Source of the DNA: Pirellulales bacterium
GTDB taxonomy: Bacteria > Planctomycetota > Planctomycetia > Pirellulales > S012-138
Assembly: GCA_028066245.1 (NCBI GenBank)
Contig: JALCBR010000002.1
Location: 62,001 to 126,000, forward strand
Length of the DNA: 64,000 nucleotides
Direction: 5' to 3'
Within the stretch, counting starts at the first letter, position 1. Every line of letters begins with the position of its first letter. A program made the position numbers and the translations under genes. The notes under the pieces were generated by a model. The model was not told the DNA's origin and did not search any database. It saw only the letters and a program-made list of their open reading frames with translations. Of the stretch, positions 54,501-63,539 are shown one piece after another.

Positions 54501-55240
54501 AGTTCTTTGGCGATCTTCTCGGAGCGGCCGGTGAAGAACTCCTGGTAGCGGACAAATACGAACTCCACCCCCTCGTCATCAGCAAACGTGTACTTTCCCT
54601 GATCATTGAGCGTTCCGTCTGGCTTATTTGCCGGAGGCAACAGTTGGTCCAGCCCGCGCGGTGACGGATTAGCCTTACCCTCGGTCAGAGCGGCTTTGGC
54701 TCCGTTGGGTTGAAAGACGCTATTGTGGCATGGGCAATGGAATAGATACGCAGGCGCGAGGTCTTTCTCTGGCTGATCGCCTTCTGTGTTGCCTTCCTCG
54801 TCAGCTGCTTCCGCCTCGCGAGTAGCTTTGAGGTCAGTATCTTCTGTGGCAGCGACGGAACATCCCAGGTGAGGGCAGACGGTGCTGAAAGCGCGAATCT
54901 CGCCGCCTTCAGTCACGTTCCGCGCAAGAATCACCTCGCCAACTTTGACGTTCGACTGGTAGTTCCAGACGTTGCGCTCTTCGCCATAAATAGGGAAGCT
55001 GCGGGGAGTGCCATCTTCAGGCACCTGCGCCAAGGGTGCAACTCGCACGTCAAAGCCGGGTCCGTCTTCAGAGCTTTGTCGGCGAAACAACGGTGCGAGA
55101 ATCGGCACAGCGCCGGCGATGAGCGGGGCAAGAAACAACAGCGAACCGATGAACCCAGCCAAGCATTTGATAAATCCGCGACGATCTTGCTCTGAACCAA
55201 GTTCTGTCAGGTCAGTGCCTTCGCGAGAGGGTGGCGACAT
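54497..55240 (-). CDS. Rieske iron-sulfur protein of the bc complex
   Basis: 247 residues from ATG at 55240. A membrane anchor lies at about residues 23-50 (RRGFIKCLAGFIGSLLFLAP, LIAGAVPILAPLF), preceded by a possible twin-arginine-like RRGFIK. The Rieske cluster is formed by STVCPHLGCSVA and HCPCHNSVFQPNGAKAAL, giving two Cys and two His ligands plus the disulfide Cys pair. Between them is an acidic insertion of about 35 residues (EAEAADEEGNTEGDQPEKD), longer than usual. It transfers one electron from quinol at the Qo site to the c-type haem. It is coupled to the cytochrome b-c gene by a four-base overlap. Confidence 0.92.
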   Translation of the reverse strand: MSPPSREGTDLTELGSEQDRRGFIKCLAGFIGSLLFLAPLIAGAVPILAPLFRRQSSEDGPGFDVRVAPLAQVPEDGTPRSFPIYGEERNVWNYQSNVKVGEVILARNVTEGGEIRAFSTVCPHLGCSVAATEDTDLKATREAEAADEEGNTEGDQPEKDLAPAYLFHCPCHNSVFQPNGAKAALTEGKANPSPRGLDQLLPPANKPDGTLNDQGKYTFADDEGVEFVFVRYQEFFTGRSEKIAKEL

Positions 55241-55359
55241 TGCATTCCAACACGGCAAATGGCAGATCTTTGTTTGATTGAATTTCATCGATCACGGATT
55301 GCGTTGGCAACCGCGAAGAGCGCATTCAATCAGTCAAGATCGAACAAGGTGGGGTGCGA

Positions 55360-56343
55360 TTATCGCATCGCCGCGCGCACAGCGTCAAGAACTTTCGATT
55401 GCACGTCCGGGAACACACCTTCAACGGTGGCGCCAGCAGCTGCTTTGTGACCGCCACCGTCAAATTGACGTGCCATTGCGGAGCAATCGAAATCACTGCG
55501 GCTGCGGAAGCTGATCTTGAACCGAGCCTCTCCAACTTGAACAAAGATCACGGCAACCTCTGTCCCCGCTACGGCTAGCGTGAGGTTAACGGCGTCCTCT
55601 GTATCACTGCGCAGAGCGCCAGTTGATTGAAAATCCTCGTCCAATACGTGCGTGTGAACCAGTCGACCACCAAGGTCAGACTCCGTTTGAGCCAAGATTC
55701 GGCCCCGGAGCTTTATTCGTGCCAGTGAATCTTGCTCGTAGAGCTGCTGGAAGATCGCCGCTGGGTCAGCGCCCGCTTCAACGAGCTGCGCCGCGGCTTG
55801 AAATGTCACCGGAGTTGTTGAGTTGAAGCGGAACCAACCAGTGTCTGTTGCGATTGCAGCGAACAGCGGCATAGCGATCTCCGGCGTCACCCGGACATCA
55901 AAATGCTTTGCCGCCTCGAGCACGAGTCGACCGGTCGCCTCGGCCGTGGGGTCTTTGAAGAGTTCCGCCCCCAGATCATCCTCGCCGACGTGATGATCCA
56001 GGATGAACTTCTGCGCCGAACTCGTTTTGACAACGTCCCCCATTTCGCCGAGTTGCGCCCATGCGCTCGTATCCAACACACCCAGCAGTTCACGGTCAGC
56101 GAGATCGTTTGGCTGTACGGAATGACCTAGGACTTCGATCCGTTGTTGCGGATCAATGAATGCCAGGTTTGGTGGCGTTTCGTGCGCGTTGACGATCCGT
56201 ACGTCCTTACCTAGAGCGGTTAGGATGCCGGCCAAACCGAGTTCACTCCCCAGCGCATCACAATCAGGCCGGATGTGACTGGTTAGGATGATTCGCTCGT
56301 GATCGGCGATGATCTCTTGGAAGCGCGGCCAATTAATAGACAT
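55360..56343 (-). CDS. DHH/DHHA1-family phosphoesterase (NrnA-like)
   Basis: 327 residues from ATG at 56343. The DHH domain has LTSHIRPDCDALGSELGL, LLGVLDTSAWAQLG and KFILDHHVGEDDLGAELFKD, carrying the Asp/His residues of the two-metal site. PLFAAIATDTGWFRFNSTTP follows. The C-terminal DHHA1 domain ends ARQFDGGGHKAAAGATVEGV, the GGGHxxAAG substrate-binding motif. Family members are oligoribonuclease/pAp-phosphatases or c-di-AMP/pGpG phosphodiesterases; the exact substrate is not decided by sequence. It has the usual length. It lies between the Rieske gene and the second copy of the dispersed repeat. Confidence 0.88.
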   Translation of the reverse strand: MSINWPRFQEIIADHERIILTSHIRPDCDALGSELGLAGILTALGKDVRIVNAHETPPNLAFIDPQQRIEVLGHSVQPNDLADRELLGVLDTSAWAQLGEMGDVVKTSSAQKFILDHHVGEDDLGAELFKDPTAEATGRLVLEAAKHFDVRVTPEIAMPLFAAIATDTGWFRFNSTTPVTFQAAAQLVEAGADPAAIFQQLYEQDSLARIKLRGRILAQTESDLGGRLVHTHVLDEDFQSTGALRSDTEDAVNLTLAVAGTEVAVIFVQVGEARFKISFRSRSDFDCSAMARQFDGGGHKAAAGATVEGVFPDVQSKVLDAVRAAMR

Positions 56344-56489
56344 GAATTCGTAAGACGAGAACCAAGCTGTGGAGAGAATTTTGTGACTCAGCCAGAAGGC
56401 ATTGAGCAAGAACCATCATAGTTGACCCCCAACAAGTCCGATAGCGGCGCGGAAGGAGCGACTCTTCCTTCACTTGCGAGAGCGCCGAT

Positions 56490-56921
56490 CCGATTGCCGT
56501 TCAGTTCACCTGGACGCTGTCAAGTCATCCCTCGACAGGAGCCTACACGGCCTGCCTTCAGGCGTACGGGCGAAATTGACATTGGTCAAATGTGAGGGGT
56601 GTTTCGGGCGTCCACGCGCGCTGCCGAGCGCCATAGGGGGTTGATGGTTAACATGCTACTAAGCTTAACGTCGGGATTGCCGGTGATGTTTGCGGTGCCG
56701 TTGCTGGTTAATTGCTGGGCATGAAGCGTTTGCGCCCACCCCTTGAATGCGAGAAAAACTTGACCGATGTCAATTTCGCCTGTACGCGTGAGAGCGGGGA
56801 ATGCCGCGGCGATTCCATCGCGCATCTGTGAAGCCATGAGAATGCCGACGAAGAGATGTTCTCGAGCGCTTTGTTGATTCCTGTTCTGCTGGCAATTGGT
56901 GTCATCCAACGCCGTAGCAAT
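56490..56921. repeat. Dispersed inverted-repeat element, copy 2
   Basis: Homologous to 12960-13405. The arms are at 56563-56589 and 56760-56786; the left arm is identical to copy 1 over more than 30 bases, and the right arm differs from it at two positions, so two pairs in the stem become mismatches. The spacer is 170 nt, the same as in copy 1, and aligns without gaps but with many substitutions. The homology continues about 130 bp beyond the right arm. It lies 50 bp beyond the 3' end of ribF and about 150 bp before the DHH gene start, the same relation to minus-strand genes as copy 1. Confidence 0.85.
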
Positions 56922-56970
56922 AGAGGAATTCATCCCAAAGCTAGTGACGGACCATCAACAAGAAAGAGCT

Positions 56971-57906
56971 TTAGTTCTTCTGGTCGTCAATGGTTCGCGC
57001 GGAGATCGCGTGAATGTCTGCTTGGATTTGCTGCGTCAGTTGTTCCGGTCCCTCGAACGCGACAACGTCCCTCACGCGCCAATGGAAATCAACTTCCAAC
57101 GGTTGCCCATAAAGATTGCCTTCGAATCCAAGCAGGTGCACTTCGACCTTTTGCCGTTGTTCGCCAAAAGTTGGGTTGGGGCCGATGTTGATCGCCGCCG
57201 GCCAGATTTGATCTCTGGCTAGAGTGGCGCCGCCATAAACGCCAGCGGCGGGGGTCAGCGTGTCAATGGCATCGATGTTGGCGGTGGGAAATCCGATTTG
57301 CCCTCCACGCCCGGCGCCGTGGGTGACCATGCCACGGATGCGATAAGGTTCTGTGAGTAAATTGGCAGCCGTGTCCACGTCGCCAGCGGCAATGAGCTTT
57401 CTTACACGGGAACTCGAGACGATTGCGTCGTCGACATGCAATGCGTCGACAATTTCTAATGAAATACCGACTGCGTTGCAGAACTCTCGCAAGCGTGCCG
57501 TGTCGCCTTCGCGATTGTGCCCGAAGAAAAAGTTTGGCCCTTCGACCATTGCTTTGGTTGCCAGGTTGCCATTGATGAACGTGTCAAAGAACTCGCCAGC
57601 GGAAAGCTTCAGCATTTGCTCGTTGGTCGGATAGCTGATCAAGGCATCCACACCCAACTTTGCCAGCAAGTCCGCCTTCCGATCAGTCCACGTCAGCGGT
57701 GGTGGACAGGCGTCGGGACGCAGAAGCCGGACCGGATGCGGATCGAACGTAAACACGACGGCGGGACCGCCAACTCGTCGTGCTGCGGCAATTAACCGAG
57801 CAATGATTTGGGCGTGGCCGCGGTGGACGCCATCAAAATTGCCGACGGTCAGCGCGCCTCCACGCAAGTCCGCCGGAAAGTCTTCGAAATGCCGAATCAG
57901 TTTCAC
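56971..57906 (-). CDS. ribF: Bifunctional riboflavin kinase/FAD synthetase RibF
   Basis: 311 residues from GTG at 57906. The N-terminal adenylyltransferase domain has ALTVGNFDGVHRGHAQIIAR, VFTFDPHPVRLL and FFFGHNREGD. The C-terminal kinase domain has YRIRGMVTHGAGRGGQIGFP, TANI and VYGGATLA, with the PTAN motif for ATP. It converts riboflavin to FMN and FAD in the cytosol. The start overlaps the stop of the penicillin-acylase-family gene in GTGA, so the two are translationally coupled although their functions are unrelated. A dispersed repeat begins about 50 bp after its stop. Confidence 0.94.
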   Translation of the reverse strand: MKLIRHFEDFPADLRGGALTVGNFDGVHRGHAQIIARLIAAARRVGGPAVVFTFDPHPVRLLRPDACPPPLTWTDRKADLLAKLGVDALISYPTNEQMLKLSAGEFFDTFINGNLATKAMVEGPNFFFGHNREGDTARLREFCNAVGISLEIVDALHVDDAIVSSSRVRKLIAAGDVDTAANLLTEPYRIRGMVTHGAGRGGQIGFPTANIDAIDTLTPAAGVYGGATLARDQIWPAAINIGPNPTFGEQRQKVEVHLLGFEGNLYGQPLEVDFHWRVRDVVAFEGPEQLTQQIQADIHAISARTIDDQKN

Positions 57907-60188
57907 TCCAACGACCCATCAGCTTGCGGACTCGTGTGCTTTGTACTTTCGTTTGTTTCTGATCCTTGCAAGATTTTGTACTTTCCAGCCAGCCAGCAGC
58001 GAATCTCGTTTGTGTAGTACCGGCTCCAAGCTCTGCCGGACGGCCCCCCACCGTTGCAAGTTTGGATTTCGTTCGTCGCCAAATCAGCCACTGCTCGATA
58101 AGACGGAAAATGGTTGGTCTGGCGACCGTGGGATTGATAGATCACGCTTTGCACGATTGTCCCTCGTCCACCTGGCATGGACACCGGGCCATAGTCAAAT
58201 CGCAACGCCCGGGGGACCTTTCCGCCTAAGAGAACGTTCTTCATCAGCACTTGTTGTCGCTGACCCCAGGTGGGTACATCGCTCAACGATATCGATCCCA
58301 GCACCTGCTGTATGACGTCAGACGTCACTTGACGCCAACCCTCCTTACCGTACCAGGCAGTTTCATCAAAGCCTTCGCCTTCGCGGAGCAGCGGCCGGTC
58401 AAAGTAGGAATAAAACAATGCTGGCAATGCGGTTCTCTCGACAACTTCCTCCCAGGCGGCTTCGCCGAAACCCCGCCGTCCGAGCACTTCCCGACCAAGT
58501 ACGGCGTAGATTTCTTCAAACAACGTGGGTGCCTGGGAATCCAGGTTGTAGCACAGGTCCCAATCCAACAGCAATCGCCCGGCTGCGGTGTCTGAGGCGA
58601 TGAGCGGTCGCCAGAGTTTGAGGAATTTTTCCGCGTGTTTAGAGTAAAGGTCGCATTGCATCCGCTGCATGTCCGCAACGGTTGCCGCTTCCAGTTCCAA
58701 CAGCATGTCCTTGATTCGATTGGAACGATCGAACCCGTGATGCAGGTTCACAACCAGAGGTCCGTCTTCCGGGTTTTGATCTTCATTGGCCGTGAACAAG
58801 ATCTCCTCTGGGGGATTCGTCACTCGTTTCAAATGATCGCTAGGCACAAAACCAGACCAAGCAGTGTCTGAGTCCCAGGCGGGAAGCGGGGCCAATCCTG
58901 TTCCCGACCGGGCAGGCAATATGCCCGATTGCTGATATCCGATGTTGCCGGATGAATCGACGATCACCCAGTTAGCGGAGATGTTGACGTTTTTCAGGAC
59001 ATCTTGTGCCTGAGCAACTTGAGAAACTTGTAGCACTTCAAACAGCGATGCGAGCGAACTCGCAGCGCCGCCAGGTTGTTGAGCGAAGGCTCGGCTTAAG
59101 AACAAACCATTGGGACGCGTTGGGTGCTCATTCGCGGAATGCAAGGCTTCGCACTCAAGCACGCCACGATCGCTACTCCAATAGGTTGCCTTGGCATCTG
59201 CACCGCCGCGCCGTTTGATTGTTTCCGTCCGAGATTCAAGCGGGACGAAATCATCTTCCCGTTTCGTTTTGCCGTCCCGGCATTCCTCAATGAAGTAATC
59301 AACCATGTCCATATAGCCGTACGTAAAACCAAACGAGAGGTCGCGCGTCCGGCCCATGGCGATACCTGGAAGTCCCGGCATGTTGACGCCTAGGCGATAG
59401 TTATCCGGGGTGTGCAAGACACATTCGGCCCAAACAGGAGGAAGCCGATTGCTTTCCAAGTGGGGGTCATGGCATTCCAAGGGGAATCCGCTGGCGCTCC
59501 GCTTTGCGGAGACGGCCCAATTGTTGCTGGCCGCCATTGGTGAAGCGGCAGACAAAAACGGAACCGCCTTAGGGATCATCGGGGATTGGATGTTGATGTC
59601 CTTGAGCAACGCAATAATTCTCGGCGTTAGCTCGTGGAGATGAGGCGCGAAAATATACTGGAGCGTCTCCTCAGGAACTCCTCCGGCAGCAGCTTGCATG
59701 ATGAATTTCTCCGCATCTTGCTGGCTCTGCGCGAGCCCTAGATATGACATCAGATGGATGCAGAGCAGACAATCTTCCGGTCGCCAAGGCTCGGGTTTCC
59801 ACCGCAGCAGCTTAAATTCCAACGGCAGCCGCTGCATCTCAAGAAAGTGATTTACGCCTGCGGAATACGCTTCGGCGAATCGCCGCGCATCGGAGGTCAG
59901 ATATGCGACATCGTTTGCCGCCGCCTTGGTGAAATCCAATGAGCGCATCGCCAAGTCGATGTGGAGCGATTCTTCGCTGTCTTTCAATTGTTCGCAAACT
60001 CGACCTTGGCCGATGGCTCGAACCATCATCATTTGCACGGCGCGGTCATGCATATGGGCATAACCCGTTCCAGCGGCCAGCTCAAAGTCATCGTCTCCCC
60101 AGATTTCGATAACACCGCCGGTCGTGCGGGCGATTTCAAAGCAGAATTCGCCCGTCTGAACTTGCTTCCGCTGCTTGCCGATTCCCAT
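57903..60188 (-). CDS. Penicillin-acylase-family Ntn hydrolase without a signal peptide
   Basis: 761 residues. The N-terminal part corresponds to the alpha subunit (VIEIWGDDDFELAAGTGYAH, MHDRAVQMMMVRAIGQGRV). The autoprocessing site is AASPMAASNNWAVSAKRSAS, where the Ser before NNWAVS would become the beta-chain nucleophile. HDPHLESNRLPPVWAECVLH and GVNMPGLPGIAMGRTRDLSF follow, as in penicillin and acyl-homoserine-lactone acylases. No signal peptide is visible, whereas most relatives are periplasmic, so export or cytosolic function is uncertain. Likely activity is amide hydrolysis of an N-acyl compound. The ribF start overlaps its stop. Confidence 0.85.
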   Translation of the reverse strand: MGIGKQRKQVQTGEFCFEIARTTGGVIEIWGDDDFELAAGTGYAHMHDRAVQMMMVRAIGQGRVCEQLKDSEESLHIDLAMRSLDFTKAAANDVAYLTSDARRFAEAYSAGVNHFLEMQRLPLEFKLLRWKPEPWRPEDCLLCIHLMSYLGLAQSQQDAEKFIMQAAAGGVPEETLQYIFAPHLHELTPRIIALLKDINIQSPMIPKAVPFLSAASPMAASNNWAVSAKRSASGFPLECHDPHLESNRLPPVWAECVLHTPDNYRLGVNMPGLPGIAMGRTRDLSFGFTYGYMDMVDYFIEECRDGKTKREDDFVPLESRTETIKRRGGADAKATYWSSDRGVLECEALHSANEHPTRPNGLFLSRAFAQQPGGAASSLASLFEVLQVSQVAQAQDVLKNVNISANWVIVDSSGNIGYQQSGILPARSGTGLAPLPAWDSDTAWSGFVPSDHLKRVTNPPEEILFTANEDQNPEDGPLVVNLHHGFDRSNRIKDMLLELEAATVADMQRMQCDLYSKHAEKFLKLWRPLIASDTAAGRLLLDWDLCYNLDSQAPTLFEEIYAVLGREVLGRRGFGEAAWEEVVERTALPALFYSYFDRPLLREGEGFDETAWYGKEGWRQVTSDVIQQVLGSISLSDVPTWGQRQQVLMKNVLLGGKVPRALRFDYGPVSMPGGRGTIVQSVIYQSHGRQTNHFPSYRAVADLATNEIQTCNGGGPSGRAWSRYYTNEIRCWLAGKYKILQGSETNESTKHTSPQADGSLE

Positions 60189-60368
60189 TGGTCGTTAATG
60201 CCATCAGTCTCTGCGTTCATCAGACGATCCTGAGACCGTCCGCGACAATGTACTTCAATCGTGATTCATCCACACGGGCAAAAAGCGCGCGACAGCATCC
60301 GCAGTAAGTGTGATCTCCCAAATGCTGCGCCACAGGAGGTGACGTGCATGACGGAAGAGGCAATGAAA

Positions 60369-61178
60369 CTATGCCGTCGAAAGCAACTCGGTTACAAAGT
60401 CGCGAGAATGCTGTAGCAACGTTTGATAGTCATTGTCCTCTACGGATTCGCCGATCAGTTCAACATCGAAGTAACCGTTGAATCCCGCGCGAAGCAACTC
60501 GCCAACGATCTCTTTCAAAGGGAGTTTGCCTTGTCCCAGTCGGCAGCGGTTCTGTTCGCCATCTGGCGGCTGCGCCGCGTCACCCAAGTGAACAACAGCA
60601 ATCCGATCAACGATCTCCGCAACACGCCCAAGGGATCGCTCATCAAAGCCAAGTTGATATGTGTCATAGACGATGGCCAGACTGTCGTCGGCAACTTGGT
60701 CGATCAGGTCAAGCAAGTCTTCGATGCTGGTCAGAAATGTGAATTCTGCGGCGCAAGCTTCATGCATTGGCTCCAACGCAAGCTTGACATTGTTGTCTTT
60801 GGCGGCGGGAAGCAACTCCTGAAGCGCCTCACCCAACAGCCGTCGGGCGTGGTTGTGCGTATGACCGGATCGGCCACCGCTGTATACAACCACGCAGTCC
60901 GCCTTCAATCGGCCAGCCAGAGAGATGGCGTCCAGCGCATCATCAATACTATCGCCAAACGAACGCCCGTCGCTGCCGGTGAATCCGCCTGCCCAAAGCA
61001 CGTTGGAGACAGCGAGACCCGAATCTTGGATCAAGTTGATGGCACGCTCTTCGCCAAAGTCAGAGACTTTTTGTCGCCACACACCGATCGCGGGAATACC
61101 GGCCTCGCGATACCGGCCGACATCTTGTTCAAACGTCCAGCGGTAGGTCGTCAGTTCATTGATCGAGAGTTGCGCCAT
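60369..61178 (-). CDS. Xylose-isomerase-like TIM barrel protein
   Basis: 269 residues of the sugar phosphate isomerase/epimerase superfamily (AP endonuclease family 2 fold). It starts AQLSINELTTYRWTFEQDVG and has RYREAGIPAIGVWRQKVSDF, DCVVVYSGGRSGHTHNHARR, KLALEPMHEACAAEFTFLTS (metal-binding Glu), LAIVYDTYQLGFDERSLG (metal-binding Asp), AVVHLGDAAQPP (His) and GYFDVELIGESVEDNDYQTL (Glu). A metal-dependent isomerase or epimerase reaction is likely, but the substrate is not predictable. The TIM-barrel motifs are complete, so it should be active. It stands alone, about 180 bp from its neighbour on the same strand. Confidence 0.8.
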   Translation of the reverse strand: MAQLSINELTTYRWTFEQDVGRYREAGIPAIGVWRQKVSDFGEERAINLIQDSGLAVSNVLWAGGFTGSDGRSFGDSIDDALDAISLAGRLKADCVVVYSGGRSGHTHNHARRLLGEALQELLPAAKDNNVKLALEPMHEACAAEFTFLTSIEDLLDLIDQVADDSLAIVYDTYQLGFDERSLGRVAEIVDRIAVVHLGDAAQPPDGEQNRCRLGQGKLPLKEIVGELLRAGFNGYFDVELIGESVEDNDYQTLLQHSRDFVTELLSTA

Positions 61179-61362
61179 CGGACAGTCCCTCGCTTGCGGC
61201 GCTCTTCTGGTTTGAGCATCAAACTTCTTGCGTGTCGTCCGCGCCCGATCCTTGGCATGATGCTTGCTTCCCGGATCGATGGGACATCGTCACGCAGAAT
61301 CAATCATGCGAAGTGGTAGTATCAAGCATGCGAGAGGGAGTGTAAAGAAAGTCGCGACAGAA

Positions 61363-61491
61363 TCACTCGATGCCATTCTTCGTGACATGCTCATCGTCGA
61401 TCTTGTCCACTGAGACAAAATCATCCGGAGCGGGATAATGTGCCGCAACGTACCATGCAGATGGATGACGCGAGCGATGCTGGATCTTCAT
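61363..61491 (-). CDS. 42-residue peptide coupled to the upstream membrane protein gene
   Basis: A 42-residue frame from ATG at 61491 to TGA at 61363-61365, too short for usual gene calling. Its ATG overlaps the stop of the 620-residue membrane protein gene in the sequence ATGA, a typical translational-coupling junction. The N-terminus is basic (MKIQHRSRHP) and the rest is rich in acidic and aromatic residues (SAWYVAAHYPAPDDFVSVDK, IDDEHVTKNGIE), which looks like real protein rather than a chance frame. It has no cysteine and no membrane segment. It may be a small subunit or regulator of the upstream protein; this is inference. Confidence 0.5.
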   Translation of the reverse strand: MKIQHRSRHPSAWYVAAHYPAPDDFVSVDKIDDEHVTKNGIE

Positions 61492-63353
61492 ACGCCCGAG
61501 AAAACCGGCACGTTGGTATCTTCCTGCGGGACATCACTTTCTTCCTCGTGATCGGGACGGTCGCGGAAGATCTCCAGTATGCGCGCTCTTCCAATCTGGT
61601 CGTAATCGGGTTCTTGGAAGGAGCGCTCTTCACGCTCACTATTGGGTTCCAATTCAAGGATGACGACCCGCGTTTTGGGGATGCCAATAAAGTGCCGCTC
61701 TTCCGCTCGCTGCTTTCCACCGTGCATATCATAGATTTCGAATAGGCAATTGAGCACTTTGCGGAAGCGGCGCGAGCCCACTCCATCTCCGACGAAGATA
61801 ATGTCCAATTCCAGCGCGTTCATCATCCGCAAGAAGTGGTTCCGGGCTTCGCGAGGGAACAAACGGTAGTAGGGAGTGCCGATGATCTCGTCAAATAATG
61901 AGTCATCGTCGTGCAACTCATCCTCAGGCACGTCACGCGACATGCCCACGATGAACCAATGTTGCGGGCCGAGCCAAAACCCTTGTCCTCGTTTGAAGAC
62001 GCGGCGCGCCGCCCGCTTGAACAGTTTCTTGAAGCCGGAAGTCAGCACGCGTCGCTTTTGAATCTCATCGCGGCGTTCGTAGCGCCATAGGTTGTCAGCC
62101 GCAGTCAGTCGGCAAAACGGAACTTCCATGGGCCAGGATGGGCCTTCGATGTCAACATGCTGCTCGGTTCCATCGCTAACGTTGATTTTTACATCCAATG
62201 GATTAGCGCGAGCCGGGGAAAACCTGACGTCCCAACCCTCGCCGCTAAGCTCGCGACGAATCTGACGTTGGGCTGGACGGTCGATTTCGCCTTCGACGAA
62301 CAAAACAGGCCGAACCGAGTGAGACGGATTGGCAAACCGCCCCATCCAGATCAGTCGCCACAGCAAATAGAGCACAGCGCCAAATCCAGCCAACACACAC
62401 CACGAGAAGAACAGCCCGAACAGTGGCGTAACAACCATCCCGGACCTCGCACCAGTCGCACCTGAAAACAACAAGCTGCCGCGGGTGATGACGATTAGCG
62501 CGCATGCGATGAGGCCCACTGCCATCAACTGGGCTGAAATCCAGTCGCGATATTCCATGACGCGCACGGATTCATCACCGGAGTGCTTGCTCGTCCCTGA
62601 AGCTATGGGCAGCATGGGCTTCTTCCAGGTCAAGACAAGACTGGGAACCAATCGAAGCATCTGTACGACCAGGACGATAGACATGGCCACGATCAAGCCG
62701 ACAGCAGGAAACCAAGCCGGCATGAAGATGCCTGCGACCAGTAGGATCACCAGAAACAACGATTGAGCCACGAACTCGTCACGCACAGAGCGGGGTTGTT
62801 GGCCAACGTGCCTGCTGACAAGCTCGTTATGGATCAATGTGACAGGCAGCAGCAACATAAATGCAGCCATGGCCGCCATCGCGCACCAAATGAGAGCCAA
62901 CACGGCCAGGTATAGTGTGTACGAGCCCGATGCAAGATATTCCCGAATGCTGACGGGGAAGATGTCTCGCAACATCACGAGAGCCACAAGGACTAGTGAT
63001 GCGGCGAGGATGCCGTAGGACCACAGGTGGGGCATCGCCTGGGGAAGCGAGGGGGACTTGCGAAAATCAACGCCGACTTCCATTCGCCACAGTTGTAGGC
63101 GAGTCCAGATGCGAAGAAAGCCGCCACGCAGCCGCTCGATCCATCCGGCGCGGAATTTCGAATGCACAATCGCGGACACGGCCGCCGCCATCGCCACAAG
63201 CAATAGGACGCCAATATCTCCCACGTCAGACTGGATCGAACGTCCGGCAATCTCCAACGCGGCGATCAGGACCAGCCATGCAGCCAGCAGTAGCCCGCCC
63301 GGCTGAAGTAATTGTCGTGCAATGATCGGGAGTCGGTTGGAAAGTGTCTTCAT
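61488..63353 (-). CDS. Multi-pass membrane protein of unknown function
   Basis: 620 residues from ATG at 63353. The first 350 residues contain about nine or ten hydrophobic segments (LLLAAWLVLIAALEIAGR, IGVLLLVAMAAAVSAIV, LWSYGILAASLVLVALVML, MAAMAAFMLLLPVTLIH and others). The remaining 270 residues are cytoplasmic or periplasmic and include VRPVLFVEGEIDRPAQRQIR, GQGFWLGPQHWFIVGMSRDV, YYRLFPREARNHFLRMMNAL, DIIFVGDGVGSRRFRKVLNC and KTRVVILELEPNSEREERSF. No family was recognised. The C-terminal segment has a compact, conserved-looking character. The stop overlaps the start of a 42-residue peptide gene, suggesting a two-gene unit. Confidence 0.75.
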   Translation of the reverse strand: MKTLSNRLPIIARQLLQPGGLLLAAWLVLIAALEIAGRSIQSDVGDIGVLLLVAMAAAVSAIVHSKFRAGWIERLRGGFLRIWTRLQLWRMEVGVDFRKSPSLPQAMPHLWSYGILAASLVLVALVMLRDIFPVSIREYLASGSYTLYLAVLALIWCAMAAMAAFMLLLPVTLIHNELVSRHVGQQPRSVRDEFVAQSLFLVILLVAGIFMPAWFPAVGLIVAMSIVLVVQMLRLVPSLVLTWKKPMLPIASGTSKHSGDESVRVMEYRDWISAQLMAVGLIACALIVITRGSLLFSGATGARSGMVVTPLFGLFFSWCVLAGFGAVLYLLWRLIWMGRFANPSHSVRPVLFVEGEIDRPAQRQIRRELSGEGWDVRFSPARANPLDVKINVSDGTEQHVDIEGPSWPMEVPFCRLTAADNLWRYERRDEIQKRRVLTSGFKKLFKRAARRVFKRGQGFWLGPQHWFIVGMSRDVPEDELHDDDSLFDEIIGTPYYRLFPREARNHFLRMMNALELDIIFVGDGVGSRRFRKVLNCLFEIYDMHGGKQRAEERHFIGIPKTRVVILELEPNSEREERSFQEPDYDQIGRARILEIFRDRPDHEEESDVPQEDTNVPVFSGV

Positions 63354-63539
63354 GACGTTCTTATGGCGACCTTGCGTGCGTCTTGAGTTGTGCAGGCAGG
63401 GATTCAAAGCAAAGACGGCTTTGTGCTACCGTTTGGATTGGTCAGCATCGCTTCCATTGTAAACACGTTGCTCGCCACTGTCCCAAAGAGTTCTGACGCA
63501 CGGATACAAATGGTTGCTTCCTCTCCAGGGCATTTGTGC

